A DNA stretch of 64,000 nt from Hathewaya histolytica (GTDB lineage Bacteria; Bacillota; Clostridia; Clostridiales; Clostridiaceae), in assembly GCF_901482605.1 (NCBI RefSeq), contig NZ_LR590481.1:1116001-1180000 (forward strand), written 5' to 3'. The number at the start of each line of letters is the position of its first letter. Positions within the stretch are counted from its first letter, which is position 1. Below are positions 8,356 through 17,798 of the stretch, piece after piece. The translations under genes and the position numbers were made by a program. A model generated the notes under the pieces. That model worked only from the letters and a program-made list of their open reading frames with translations. It was not told where the DNA came from and did not search any database.

Positions 8356-10371
8356 ATGGATACATCACAATATCTATCTATGTTCTTAGAAGAGTGTATG
8401 GACAATCTACAAGTTTTAAATGAAGCTCTTTTAGAACTGGAACAAAATCCAAAAGATGAAAATAAGTTAAATGAAATCTTCAGGGTAGCACATACAATTA
8501 AAGGCATGGCGGCTACTATGGGGTTTTCAGAAATGGCAGAACTTACTCATAAAATGGAAGATGTATTATCTAAATTTAGAGATGGGAAATTAAATGTAGA
8601 TGCACAAGTTGTAACATTACTTTTTAAATGTTTGGATACCCTAGAACTTATGGTTAGTAATATATCTGAAGGTATAGATGATACTATTGAGATAGATGTC
8701 TTAATAAATAAATTAGAAGGAATATCAGAAAACAATAATGAAAATTCTAATAATGAAAAGTCTATAGAAATAAAAGATAATAGCAAAAGTTCAATTAAAA
8801 ATGTAGAGAACGATGAGTGTACTATAGAATTGAATGAATATGATATAAGTATTGTAAAACAGGCTAGAAATAAAGGATTTAATGTGTATTCTATTTTTAT
8901 TAATTTAAGTGAAAACACTATATTAAAATCTGCAAGAGCTTTCTTAATATTTAAATCTTTAGAGGAATTTGGAGAAATTATAAAGTCTACACCTAGTACA
9001 GACGATATTGAAAGTGAGAAGTTTGATTTTGAAATAAATCTTGTATTTATAACAACTCAAAGTTCTGAAGAAATATATAATATATTAAATGGAATATCTG
9101 AAGTTAAAAAAATAGAAGTAAATGAGGTTTCGTTTAATACTAAAAATAAAGAAAGTATTATAAAAGAAAAAAGTATTGAAAAAAATCTTTCCCAAAATAG
9201 TGCTACAAAAAAGAAACCTAATAAAGATATGCAACATAAAAAATCTCATCAGTCTGTTAGGGTAGATTTAGAGAGGTTGGATAAGTTTTTAACCATGGTT
9301 TCAGAACTTGTTATTCATAGAACAAGAATAGAACAGTTAGCAAGTAATCATAAGTTAAACGATCTAAATGAAACCATAGAACAAATTGGAAGAACAACAT
9401 CGGATCTTCAGGAGTTAGTAATGAAAATAAGAATGCTTCCTTTAGAGGTAGTATTTAATAGGTTTCCTAGAATGATAAGAGATATTTCTATGGATTTAGG
9501 AAAAGAGATTGATTTTATAGTAAAAGGACAAGAAACTGAACTAGATAGAACCGTCATAGATGAAATAGGTGAGCCATTAATCCATCTACTAAGAAATGCT
9601 GCAGACCATGGTATTGAAGAGAAAGAAACTAGGATTAAAAATGGTAAAAATCCAGTAGGGAAAATTAAGCTATCTGCTTATCCTGAAGGAACAAAAGCTA
9701 TTATAAAGGTTGAAGATGATGGTGGGGGAATAGATGTTGATAGAGTAAGATCAAAGGCTGAGGAAAAGGGAATTAACACTGAAGGTATGAGTGAAAATGA
9801 TATTAAAAATCTGATTTTTCATCAGGGATTTAGTACTAATACAGAAGTTACAGATATATCTGGCAGGGGAGTTGGAATGGACGTAGTAAAAACTAAGATT
9901 ACAGCTCTTGGTGGAACAGTAGATGTAATTTCAGAAATGGGTGTAGGTACAAGTTTTATTGTAAGTCTTCCACTTACCCTTCAAATAATACAAGCCCTAT
10001 TGGTTAAGGTAGAAAAAGAAACTTTAGCTATTTCTTTAGGTTATATTGATAGAGTTATTAATTTTAAAGAAGATTTAATAAAGAGAACTAATAATAAAGA
10101 GGTAATAATTTATAATAATTCAGTAATTCCACTAATTAGAATTGATAAAAAACTAAATTTACAAGAAATTAAGTCCGATAAAAAATATATAGTTATTGTA
10201 AATGTAGGGGAAAAGACTGTAGGATTATTAGTTGATGATTTGTTAGGTCAGCAAGAAATAGTAATAAAACCTTTCGGAAAAACCCTTAAAGGTGTAAAAG
10301 AGTATATAGGAGCTACTATATTGGGAGATGGACTTGTAACCCTTATTCTAGATGTGTCTGCTCTAATTTAG
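8356..10371 (+). CDS. cheA: Chemotaxis histidine kinase CheA
   Basis: The 671-residue kinase has all five domains: P1 Hpt with phospho-His46 (RVAHTIKGMAATMGF); a P2-type CheY/CheB-binding region around 155-265 flanked by Ser/Asn/Lys-rich linkers; P3 dimerisation helices about 300-365; P4 ATPase with N box (LLRNAADHGIE, near 412), G1 (VEDDGGGID) and G2 (GRGVGMDVV); and P5 CheW-like at the end. It phosphorylates the CheY and CheB encoded in the same operon. The ribosome site is AGGAGG 8 bases upstream. Nothing appears degenerate. Confidence 0.97.
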   Translation: MDTSQYLSMFLEECMDNLQVLNEALLELEQNPKDENKLNEIFRVAHTIKGMAATMGFSEMAELTHKMEDVLSKFRDGKLNVDAQVVTLLFKCLDTLELMVSNISEGIDDTIEIDVLINKLEGISENNNENSNNEKSIEIKDNSKSSIKNVENDECTIELNEYDISIVKQARNKGFNVYSIFINLSENTILKSARAFLIFKSLEEFGEIIKSTPSTDDIESEKFDFEINLVFITTQSSEEIYNILNGISEVKKIEVNEVSFNTKNKESIIKEKSIEKNLSQNSATKKKPNKDMQHKKSHQSVRVDLERLDKFLTMVSELVIHRTRIEQLASNHKLNDLNETIEQIGRTTSDLQELVMKIRMLPLEVVFNRFPRMIRDISMDLGKEIDFIVKGQETELDRTVIDEIGEPLIHLLRNAADHGIEEKETRIKNGKNPVGKIKLSAYPEGTKAIIKVEDDGGGIDVDRVRSKAEEKGINTEGMSENDIKNLIFHQGFSTNTEVTDISGRGVGMDVVKTKITALGGTVDVISEMGVGTSFIVSLPLTLQIIQALLVKVEKETLAISLGYIDRVINFKEDLIKRTNNKEVIIYNNSVIPLIRIDKKLNLQEIKSDKKYIVIVNVGEKTVGLLVDDLLGQQEIVIKPFGKTLKGVKEYIGATILGDGLVTLILDVSALI

Positions 10372-10382
10372 GAGGAGGATTT

Positions 10383-10982
10383 ATGAGCTACAAAGATTTA
10401 ACTTCTATTCAACTGGATGCTTTAAGAGAGGTGGGGAATATTGGTGTTGGTAATTCTGCCACAGCATTATCACAACTTTTAAATAAAAAAATTGATATGA
10501 CAGTACCTAATATCAATGTAATTTCATTTGAAGAAATATACAATAAAATAGGATCAGAAGAAGTAGTAGTTGGTATTTTAGTAAGAGTTCTAGGTGATAC
10601 TCCAGGAAATATACTTTTTATATTCAGCAAAAGTGCAGCAGGAAATATTATTAAGGATTTAACAGGAGTATATGAAAATAAGTTAACTGATATGGGTGCT
10701 TCAGTATTATGTGAAATTGGAAATATAATTTCAAGTTCTTATATGAATGCTATTAGTAAATTTACTAATTTAGCCATAATGCCATCCGTACCAGCAGTAA
10801 CTTGTGATATGCTTGGAGCTATATTATCAACAACTTTTATTGAATCTGGGCAATACGATGAGTATGTACTAGATATAGAAACTTCATTTATACAAGATGA
10901 AACAGCCTTGAGTGGGCACTTTTATTATGTGCCAATGCCGGGGTCTTTAGAAAAAATTTTAAATTCATTAGGAATAGGTTAA
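10383..10982 (+). CDS. cheC: CheY-P phosphatase CheC
   Basis: A 199-residue CheC/CheX/FliY-family protein. Both pseudo-symmetric helices keep the catalytic Glu/Asn pair pattern: LDALREVGNIGVGNSATAL and VLCEIGNIISSSYMNAI, so two active sites are expected, as in Bacillus CheC. It dephosphorylates CheY-P and binds CheD. With FliY also present, the cell would have two CheY-P phosphatases, one soluble and one at the switch. The ribosome site is AGGAGGA, 5 bases before the ATG. Confidence 0.93.
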   Translation: MSYKDLTSIQLDALREVGNIGVGNSATALSQLLNKKIDMTVPNINVISFEEIYNKIGSEEVVVGILVRVLGDTPGNILFIFSKSAAGNIIKDLTGVYENKLTDMGASVLCEIGNIISSSYMNAISKFTNLAIMPSVPAVTCDMLGAILSTTFIESGQYDEYVLDIETSFIQDETALSGHFYYVPMPGSLEKILNSLGIG

Positions 10983-10996
10983 GGGAGGTAATAATT

Positions 10997-11359
10997 ATGT
11001 CTACAAAAGTTTTAATAGTGGATGATGCTGCTTTTATGAGAATGATGATTAAGGATATATTAGAAAAAAATGGATTTGAAGTTGTGGGAGAGGCAAGTAA
11101 TGGATTAAAAGGTGTCGAACTTTACAAATCAGAAAAACCAGATGTAGTTACTATGGATATTACTATGCCAGATATGGATGGTATAGAGGCTGTGAAAGCT
11201 ATACGAGCTATGGATCCTCAGGCTAAAATTATAATGTGTAGTGCTATGGGACAACAGAGCATGGTTATGGATGCAATTAAGGCAGGGGCTAAAGATTTTA
11301 TAGTGAAGCCATTTCAAGCAGACAGGGTTTTAGAAGCAATTAATAAGGTAGTAGGATAG
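10997..11359 (+). CDS. cheY: Chemotaxis response regulator CheY
   Basis: A stand-alone 120-residue receiver domain with Asp9/Asp10, phospho-acceptor Asp54 (TMDITMPDMDG), Ser82 and Lys104 (VKPF). CheY-P binds the N-terminal motifs of FliM and FliY, which are the next-but-one genes, to alter motor rotation. The ribosome site GGGAGG is 9 bases upstream. In Bacillus-type systems CheY-P promotes counter-clockwise running; the sequence cannot show the direction here. Confidence 0.96.
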   Translation: MSTKVLIVDDAAFMRMMIKDILEKNGFEVVGEASNGLKGVELYKSEKPDVVTMDITMPDMDGIEAVKAIRAMDPQAKIIMCSAMGQQSMVMDAIKAGAKDFIVKPFQADRVLEAINKVVG

Positions 11360-11369
11360 GAGGGGTAAA

Positions 11370-11774
11370 ATGCAAATTGTGGTTTTTAAAATTGGTAAGG
11401 AACAATTTGCTGTAGAAACTGAAAAAGTTAAGAGTATAACTGATACAATGCAAATAACTAGAGTTCCAAAGGCTTCTGATTACATTAAAGGACTTATAAA
11501 TTTAAGAGGAAATGTAATTTCTCTCCTTAATATGCATCTACTTTTAGAACTAGAAGAGGAAAATAAGGGAGAAGGTAGAATTATTATATTAGAATTAAAT
11601 CAGGAGGATGTAGGAATAGAAGTAGATGAGGTTGATGAAGTACTAGAGATAAAGGAAGATATAATAAAAAAGTTAGAAGAAAATAAAGAAAAACCATATA
11701 TTGAGGGAATTATAAATTTAGGTGATAGATTAATAACTTTAATTAATATTTGCAAGTTAATACCTAATTATTAA
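11370..11774 (+). CDS. cheW: Chemotaxis coupling protein CheW (second copy)
   Basis: A 134-residue CheW domain (VVFKIGKEQFAVETEKV, RVPKASDYIKGLINLRGNVISLLNM, VGIEVDEVDEVLEI). It sits 11 bases after cheY with the ribosome site GGAGGGG. It is clearly a different sequence from the CheW at 5530, so the two are old paralogues, not a recent duplication. Its role is to bridge receptors and CheA. Confidence 0.92.
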   Translation: MQIVVFKIGKEQFAVETEKVKSITDTMQITRVPKASDYIKGLINLRGNVISLLNMHLLLELEEENKGEGRIIILELNQEDVGIEVDEVDEVLEIKEDIIKKLEENKEKPYIEGIINLGDRLITLINICKLIPNY

Positions 11775-11808
11775 CTAAGATTTTTGTGAATAGAAATGAG
11801 GTAAGAGT

Positions 11809-12804
11809 ATGGCTGACGTTTTGTCCCAGAGTGAAATAGATGCTCTTTTGTCTGCCTTGTCCTCTGGTGAGGTAGAGCCAGAACAACTTCAGGTAGAAGA
11901 AGAAAAACAAAAAATAAAACTTTATGATTTTAGGAGTCCTCAGAAATTCTCTAAAGAACATTTAAGAACTTTAGAACTTATACATGATAATTATGGAAGA
12001 ATAATATCTACCTATTTAACAGGACAAGTTAGGAATAATGTCAAAGTTAAGATTGAAACAATACAACAAATAACTTATGAAGAATTCATTCACTCAATTC
12101 CTAATCCAACTATGCTCACTATATTTAAGATGCCTCCTTTAAATGGGACCTTGTTGTTTGAGACTAATCCAGAATTTGTGTATCAAATAACAGATGTACT
12201 TTTAGGAGGAAATGGATGCAGGAAAAATAAGAGTAGAGAATTTACAGATATAGATAAAAACATCATGAAAAGAATAAATGATGGACTCATCTATAATCTA
12301 AAACTTGCATGGGAAGATGTGCTTGATGTTGAACCTGAAATTGAAGGGTTAGAAACTAATCCTGCATTAAATCAAACTCTAGCTCCTAATGAACCAGTAG
12401 CTCTAATAACTTTTACCGTTGAGATGGGGAATAACAGCACTTTTTTAAATATTTGTATACCTTATCTTAGTGTAGAGAAATTTTTAGACAAGTTAGAAAT
12501 TAAGTATTGGTTTAGAGGAAATGTTGAAGAAAAAGAAACTGAAGGTAATACGAAAATTAAAAAGAGACTTGATATAGTTTCTATAGAAATGCTTTCAGTC
12601 TTAGGTGATGTATCTCTATCTGTTGAAGAGTTTTTAAAACTTTCTACTGGGGATGTTATAGGTTTAAATACAAAATCTTCGGATCCAGTAAAAATATATA
12701 TAGGGGATAGACCGTATTATTATGCAAAACCAGGTATTATAGGTAAAAACAGAGGAGTACAAGTTCTTGATATTATAGATAAGGATGTGGAAAGCTATGA
12801 ATAA
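11809..12804 (+). CDS. fliM: Flagellar motor switch protein FliM
   Basis: A C-ring protein of 331 residues. The N-terminal CheY-P-binding motif is LSQSEIDALLSAL (about 5-17), followed by the middle CheC-like domain (LRTLELIHDNYGRIISTYL) and the C-terminal SpoA domain (VEEFLKLSTGDVIGL and VQVLDIID). It links FliG above to FliY below and passes the chemotaxis signal to the rotor. The ATG follows a GAGGTAAGAG site. It overlaps the chosen fliY start by 8 bases, so the two switch proteins are translated in step. Confidence 0.95.
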   Translation: MADVLSQSEIDALLSALSSGEVEPEQLQVEEEKQKIKLYDFRSPQKFSKEHLRTLELIHDNYGRIISTYLTGQVRNNVKVKIETIQQITYEEFIHSIPNPTMLTIFKMPPLNGTLLFETNPEFVYQITDVLLGGNGCRKNKSREFTDIDKNIMKRINDGLIYNLKLAWEDVLDVEPEIEGLETNPALNQTLAPNEPVALITFTVEMGNNSTFLNICIPYLSVEKFLDKLEIKYWFRGNVEEKETEGNTKIKKRLDIVSIEMLSVLGDVSLSVEEFLKLSTGDVIGLNTKSSDPVKIYIGDRPYYYAKPGIIGKNRGVQVLDIIDKDVESYE

Positions 12805-13972
12805 TGGATTTCTATCACAAGAGGAGATTAATTCTCTTTTAAATGGAAATAATGATGTAGATACATCTTCAAAAAATGAATCAAGTGATACAGAAATATT
12901 AAGTGATATAGAAAAGGATATTTTAGGTGAGGTAGGAAATATTTCTATGGGGTCCGCATCTACTGCCCTCTCTACCATAATATCGCAACCAGTTAATATA
13001 ACTACGCCGAATGTAGCAATTACTACTTTAAGAGAACTGAAAAGTGGTTTTGAGATACCTAATATAGCCTTAGATGTAAAGTATACTAGTGGTATTATAG
13101 GTGCAAACCTACTTGTTATGAAAGTAACAGATGCAGCTGTTATTGCAAGTTTAATGATGGGTGGAGATGGACATGTAGAAAACACCTTAGATCTATCAGA
13201 AATAGAAATAAGTGCTGTATCTGAGGCTATGAATCAAATGATTGGTTCTGCAGCAACTTCAATGGCTACTATGTTTACAAGGGAAGTTAATATATCTCCT
13301 CCAACTTCTAAGCTTTGGCGAGATATTGGTGATAAACTTTCCGAAAGTATAGATGATGATGAGACTATTGTAAGAGTTGCATTTAGACTTACCATAGGTG
13401 AATTAGTAGATAGTAAAATAATGCAGATACTACCTGTATCAACAGCAAAAACCATAGTAAATATTATGACTAATTCAGATGAGTATATAGAAGAAAATTC
13501 TTCCTTGAATAATAATCAAATAGATAAAGAGTCTTATGTAGAAGATTTTACATATCATAACTCAGAGAACTTAGAATATGAAAATCATAGCAATTTAAGT
13601 AATGCCTATAAATCTATGGATGAAAAACCTATAGAGAGTGGGGCTCCAGCCAATATTAAACAAGCTACATTTGAAACTTTAAATGATGAAAATTCCAATC
13701 ACACACCTAGAAACATAGATTTAATTTTAGATGTACCTCTTAATATATCGGTAGTTTTAGGTCGTACTAAAAAGAGTATTAAAGAGGTTTTAGAATTAGG
13801 CGTGGGTTCTTTAATTGAACTTGATAAATTAGCAGAAGAGCCTGTAGAAGTTCTTGTGAATGGAAAAAAAGTTGCTTATGGAGAAGTTGTAGTTGTGGAT
13901 GAGAATTTTGGAGTTAGAATTACAAGTATAATAAGTGGTGAAGATAGAGTTAAAAGTTTACGAAATAATTAA
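12797..13972 (+). CDS. fliY: Flagellar motor switch phosphatase FliY (FliN-type C terminus)
   Basis: 391 residues, the Gram-positive switch protein replacing FliN. In order: CheY-binding motif FLSQEEINSLLNG at the start; CheC-like phosphatase domain with EVGNISMGSAST and EAMNQMIGSAATS; a ~60-residue polar linker; and a C-terminal SpoA/FliN domain (VPLNISVVLGRTKKSIKEVLEL). The ATG at 12797 is preferred to the in-frame ATG at 12785 because it places the motif at the N terminus, as in known homologues; it lies inside the fliM 3' end. It should dephosphorylate CheY-P at the motor. It ends the operon before a terminator. Confidence 0.93.
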   Translation: MNNGFLSQEEINSLLNGNNDVDTSSKNESSDTEILSDIEKDILGEVGNISMGSASTALSTIISQPVNITTPNVAITTLRELKSGFEIPNIALDVKYTSGIIGANLLVMKVTDAAVIASLMMGGDGHVENTLDLSEIEISAVSEAMNQMIGSAATSMATMFTREVNISPPTSKLWRDIGDKLSESIDDDETIVRVAFRLTIGELVDSKIMQILPVSTAKTIVNIMTNSDEYIEENSSLNNNQIDKESYVEDFTYHNSENLEYENHSNLSNAYKSMDEKPIESGAPANIKQATFETLNDENSNHTPRNIDLILDVPLNISVVLGRTKKSIKEVLELGVGSLIELDKLAEEPVEVLVNGKKVAYGEVVVVDENFGVRITSIISGEDRVKSLRNN

Positions 13973-13985
13973 TAACATTTAAAAG

Positions 13986-14023
13986 TAAGGCAAATAGTAG
14001 TTATATGCCTTATTTTTTATTTT
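13986..14023 (+). terminator. Terminator of the che-fliM-fliY operon
   Basis: The stem taaggca/tgcctta with a 13-nt loop is followed by TTTTTTATTTTT. It separates the chemotaxis operon from the flgM operon. Confidence 0.75.
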
Positions 14024-14040
14024 TAAATGGAATAATTCTA

Positions 14041-14067
14041 TAAACTTTTCTATAGAAAAATCGATAA
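14041..14067 (+). promoter_or_regulatory. Putative sigma-D (sigma-28) promoter of the flgM late operon
   Basis: TAAA at 14041-14044, exactly 15 bases, then ATCGATAA at 14060-14067; consensus TAAA-N15-GCCGATAA (6 of 8). It lies between a terminator and flgM, the expected place for a sigma-28 promoter, and would give FlgM feedback control of its own sigma factor. Confidence 0.75.
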
Positions 14068-14130
14068 TTAAATTAAGGTAAGAAAAAAGGGGAATATAGG
14101 AATTTTAAGATGGAGTAGAGGAGTGAGAAC

Positions 14131-14409
14131 ATGAAAGTGAACAACATTTCAATGAATAAGTTAATTAACTTATATGATAGAAAAAATCAATATAATAATA
14201 CTAAAAAAAGTACTTTGGAAAGAGATAGAATAGAGTTATCAGATATAGGAAAAAAGTTAAGTGTTGAAAATAGAAACGAGATTATCGATAAAGAAAGAGA
14301 AAATAGGATAAGGGAAATTAAAAATCAAATTGAAAAAGGTACTTATAATAGGGACTCAAGGCTAATAGCAGAAAAGATATTAGATAATATAAAAGGTAAA
14401 AATATATAG
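14131..14409 (+). CDS. flgM: Anti-sigma-28 factor FlgM
   Basis: A 92-residue, charged, probably partly disordered protein. The C-terminal half has the FlgM signature (ELSDIGKKL, then REIKNQIEKGTYNRDSRLIAEKIL), which wraps the flagellar sigma factor (fliA, 42228). It holds late genes off until the hook-basal body is complete; in several bacteria it is then exported. It is the first gene after the sigma-D promoter at 14041, the ribosome site being GAGGAGTGAG. Confidence 0.93.
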   Translation: MKVNNISMNKLINLYDRKNQYNNTKKSTLERDRIELSDIGKKLSVENRNEIIDKERENRIREIKNQIEKGTYNRDSRLIAEKILDNIKGKNI

Positions 14410-14422
14410 AGAGGTTGCCTAG

Positions 14423-14836
14423 ATGAAAGAGAAACTAAAAGATGTATTACAAAGGGAAAAAGGTATATTTAAAGAATTATTAGGACTTTTAGAAGAGCAA
14501 CATATATTTATCGTAAAAAATAAATCCTTTGACCTAGAAAGTATTCTAGAAAAGATAGGAGACAAGAATAAGGAAGTAGCAAAGATAGAACTAGAGAGAA
14601 GGTCCCATTTAGGGGATGAATCTATGCTGGATTTTGTGAAAAGATCTGAAGATGAAGAACTAGAGCTATTATACAGGGATGTTAAAAAATTAGTATATGA
14701 ATTAAAGCTTCAAAAAGAAACAAATGAAACTTTAGTTAAACAGAGTTTAGTATTTACAAATCAGCTTCTAAATTTATTAAATCCATCTAAAACAAATCTT
14801 AAAACTTATAATTCTATAGGAAAAGTTACGAGGTGA
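14423..14836 (+). CDS. flgN: Flagellar export chaperone FlgN
   Basis: A 137-residue, nearly all-helical protein with long heptad-like stretches (LKDVLQREKGIFKELLGLLEEQ; LVYELKLQKETNETLVKQS). It is placed between flgM and flgK, exactly where FlgN, the chaperone for the hook-filament junction proteins FlgK and FlgL, is found in Bacillus and Clostridium. The sequence resemblance is of the FlgN-family type; position adds much of the confidence. Its stop (TGA) lies in the ribosome site of flgK. Confidence 0.88.
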   Translation: MKEKLKDVLQREKGIFKELLGLLEEQHIFIVKNKSFDLESILEKIGDKNKEVAKIELERRSHLGDESMLDFVKRSEDEELELLYRDVKKLVYELKLQKETNETLVKQSLVFTNQLLNLLNPSKTNLKTYNSIGKVTR

Positions 14837-14840
14837 TTAT

Positions 14841-16757
14841 ATGTCAGATTTAATGTCAATTTTTAATATAGCTAAAAGAGGAATGAATACTCATCAAAAG
14901 GTAATAGGTGTTACATCTCATAACATTGCAAATGTTAACACAAAAGGATATTCAAGACAACATGCAGAAATACAAACTACAAAGCCTTTTGGAATGCCTG
15001 ATATGACTTCTTCAATAAGCCCGGGACAACTAGGGACAGGCTCTCATGTGCAATCAATCCAAAGAGTAAGAGATGGTTTTCTAGACTACCAAATTAGAAA
15101 TGAAAGTAGTACTTTAGGAAGATATGAATCTAGAGAGAAATATCTAAATGAGATAGAGAGTATATTTAATGAACCTACAGAGTATGGAATGTCAACTATG
15201 ATTGGGAAATTTTTTGAGGCTTGGTATGGTGTTTCAAAACAACCAGAAGATTCCAATGCTAGAACTGTAGCAGCTCAACAATCAGATGCCTTGGCAAAAG
15301 AGTTAAACCATACCTACAATCAATTAAAAGATTTAAAAGCAAATGTAAGAAGTGAAATAAAAGAAAAAGTTTTTAATATAAATAATGTCTTAGCTCAGTT
15401 AGATGACTTAAATCAACAAATAATGAGTGTAAAAATATCAGGTATGGAGCCTAATGATTTAATGGATAGGCGAGACCTACTAATTGATAATTTAAGTAAG
15501 GATTTCAATATTAATATAGATAAAAAGGAATTTAATTCTTATAATTTAAGTCCTGGAACATTAAAAGGTGTGCCTGGAAATGGGGAACCTCTCTTAGTGA
15601 GAAAAGAACCTAATTTTAATGTTAGCAGGTTTTCATACGTAAAGGGAATAGAAAGCACACAAGAGGCAAGTGGAGAATATTCCTTAAAGATAAGCTATTT
15701 TAAAAAAGGAAATGCTAATGAAGAAGGAAAGCCAATAATAATAAAAGGTATAAAAAATAAAGAAGAATTAAAAGAGATAACAAGATATATAGATGAATGC
15801 AGGGTTATCTGGTCGGATAAAGATGGAAAATCCTACTGTGAAGGAAAAGACATAGATTTAAATGCCATTAGGGAAAGTGGCAGTATTAATATGGATATGT
15901 TTACAGAACGATTAGGATTATTTGTTCCTGATAGTGGAGAATTAAAAGGATTTATGTCTGTTCAAAAGGACGTAGATAAATACATGGATCAACTGAATAA
16001 ACTAGCAAAATCAATAGCTTTATCAGTAAATACAATTCATAGCGGGAAAATAAATCCTGGTTCTCCCAAAGATAAAGTAGTAGGAACTGTAGATGCAGAC
16101 TATATGCCTTTTTTTGTGAATGGAGAGGTAGCTAGAGATAAATATGATTTAGAAAATAAATTACAGGGAGATAATTTAAAAGAGGTATTGGATAAAGAAG
16201 TGGAGATTAATGCTGGTAATATATCTTTAAATAAATGGATCTTGTCAGATGTTATGCAAATTAAAACGAAAACTCATGATGATGAGTATGCATATTCTGG
16301 GGATAATAAAAAAGATGGTGAATCCGATGGCAATAGAGCTTTAGCTATATCAAGGTTACAGTATACTCTCATAAAGATTCAAGGAATTAAGGATACTACC
16401 ACTAGAGAAGAGTTTATAAAAAGTTTAACTGGAACTGGAGAAAATTCTAAGTTAATAAGGAGTGATTTAGGCTTAGATGTTATAGAAAATAATATAAATG
16501 GTATGAAAATAGATGCCTATTTTAAGGATATAGTTGATGAGCTTGGAATTCAAACTTCTGAAGCACATAGAATAGTTATAAATCAAAAAGAACTTTTATC
16601 AGGATTTTCAGATGCAAGAGAATCTGTATCTGGTGTTTCTATAGACGAAGAGATGGCAAACTTAGTCCAATTTCAACATGCATATCAAGCAAGTGCTAGA
16701 ATGATATCTGTTGTAGATCAATTATTGGATGTAGTTATAAACGGTTTAATTAGATAA
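14841..16757 (+). CDS. flgK: Flagellar hook-associated protein 1 FlgK
   Basis: The 638-residue junction protein between hook and filament. N-terminal D0 signature: IAKRGMNTHQKVIGVTSHNI followed by ANVNTKGYSRQ. C-terminal D0: VSIDEEMANLVQFQHAYQAS and the closing helix ARMISVVDQLLDVVINGL. The central region (~330-540) is polar and variable, as usual for the surface-exposed D2/D3 part. It is exported by the flagellar system with FlgN as partner; its position next to flgL fits. Confidence 0.97.
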   Translation: MSDLMSIFNIAKRGMNTHQKVIGVTSHNIANVNTKGYSRQHAEIQTTKPFGMPDMTSSISPGQLGTGSHVQSIQRVRDGFLDYQIRNESSTLGRYESREKYLNEIESIFNEPTEYGMSTMIGKFFEAWYGVSKQPEDSNARTVAAQQSDALAKELNHTYNQLKDLKANVRSEIKEKVFNINNVLAQLDDLNQQIMSVKISGMEPNDLMDRRDLLIDNLSKDFNINIDKKEFNSYNLSPGTLKGVPGNGEPLLVRKEPNFNVSRFSYVKGIESTQEASGEYSLKISYFKKGNANEEGKPIIIKGIKNKEELKEITRYIDECRVIWSDKDGKSYCEGKDIDLNAIRESGSINMDMFTERLGLFVPDSGELKGFMSVQKDVDKYMDQLNKLAKSIALSVNTIHSGKINPGSPKDKVVGTVDADYMPFFVNGEVARDKYDLENKLQGDNLKEVLDKEVEINAGNISLNKWILSDVMQIKTKTHDDEYAYSGDNKKDGESDGNRALAISRLQYTLIKIQGIKDTTTREEFIKSLTGTGENSKLIRSDLGLDVIENNINGMKIDAYFKDIVDELGIQTSEAHRIVINQKELLSGFSDARESVSGVSIDEEMANLVQFQHAYQASARMISVVDQLLDVVINGLIR

Positions 16758-16773
16758 TTTAGGGGGTCTTTTT

Positions 16774-17778
16774 ATGAGGATTACAAATAAAATGCTTTCA
16801 AATAATTTTTTAAGAGATTTAAGTGTTAATATAAATAATTTTAATAAAATTAACGAGCAAGTTACGTCAAAGAAAGAATTTAGACGACCTTCAGATGATC
16901 CATTTAAAGTTGCAAGAGCTATGCAGCTGCACACAGATATAAATATAAATAAACAGTATAATAAGAATATTAAAGATACTATAAATTATCTTAATGTTAC
17001 TGATACAGCTTTAGGTCAAGGTGTTGATGTACTTAAAAGAATTAATGAACTTTTAGTATCTGCAGGAGATGCTCCTTATGGTTCTGGAGAAAGATCAGCT
17101 ATTAATGATGAAATAAAGCAAAAGGTGGATGAATTTGGGCAAATACTTAACACTAACTTTGATGGTAAATATGTTTTTGGCGGTTCTAGGGGTACTACAA
17201 AACCTATAGAAGTGATTAAAGAAAATGGAAAGATTGAATTAAAATATTTTAAAAAAGAAGGTGGGCATCTAGATCTTAGCAAACCAGAAGATTTAGAGCA
17301 ATTTAATACTTTAAATCAAAAACTTAAAATGGAAATTTCTCAAGGTGTTGTTCTTGATTATAATGCAACTTCCATAGAAGTTATGCAATTTAAAACAGAT
17401 AAGGGTGAAGAAAGAGATTTAATGAAAATTTTTAAGTCTATTACCAATCATTTAGATGGGAAAGATTCTGATGGAACTGCAGATAGTAAGGATGCAATAG
17501 ATAAATTACTTACAGATGATTTAGAAGGAATTAAGGATAGCATAAGTAATTTACTTAAAATAAGATCAGAGGTAGGGGCTAAACAAAATAGAATGGATTC
17601 TGCAAAAGAGAAGAATGATGAGCAGAATTTTAACCTAAAAGAAATATTAAGTAATACAGAGGATATTGATGTAACTGAAAAAAGTATAGAGTTTAATATA
17701 GCTTACGCTGTACTTATATCCACCCTACAAGCTAGTGCAAAAGTTATTCAACCATCACTTCTAGATTTCTTAAGATAA
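16774..17778 (+). CDS. flgL: Flagellar hook-associated protein 3 FlgL
   Basis: A 334-residue flagellin-fold junction protein. The N terminus MRITNKMLSNNFLRDL and the RPSDDPFKVARAMQL segment are the FlgL form of the D0/D1 helices, with FDGKYVFGGS later. The C-terminal helix (FNIAYAVLISTLQASAKVIQ) returns to D0. It sits between FlgK and the filament. The ribosome site GGGGG is close to the ATG. Confidence 0.95.
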   Translation: MRITNKMLSNNFLRDLSVNINNFNKINEQVTSKKEFRRPSDDPFKVARAMQLHTDININKQYNKNIKDTINYLNVTDTALGQGVDVLKRINELLVSAGDAPYGSGERSAINDEIKQKVDEFGQILNTNFDGKYVFGGSRGTTKPIEVIKENGKIELKYFKKEGGHLDLSKPEDLEQFNTLNQKLKMEISQGVVLDYNATSIEVMQFKTDKGEERDLMKIFKSITNHLDGKDSDGTADSKDAIDKLLTDDLEGIKDSISNLLKIRSEVGAKQNRMDSAKEKNDEQNFNLKEILSNTEDIDVTEKSIEFNIAYAVLISTLQASAKVIQPSLLDFLR

Positions 17779-17798
17779 TCCTACAAGGAGAGAAAAAT

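Noticed and set aside
10154-10181. TAAA-N16-TCCGATAA within the 3' end of cheA, like a sigma-D promoter for cheC
   Set aside because: The -10 box is good (7 of 8), but the spacer is 16 instead of 15, and it lies within coding sequence constrained by the protein. No independent sign of a transcript start.
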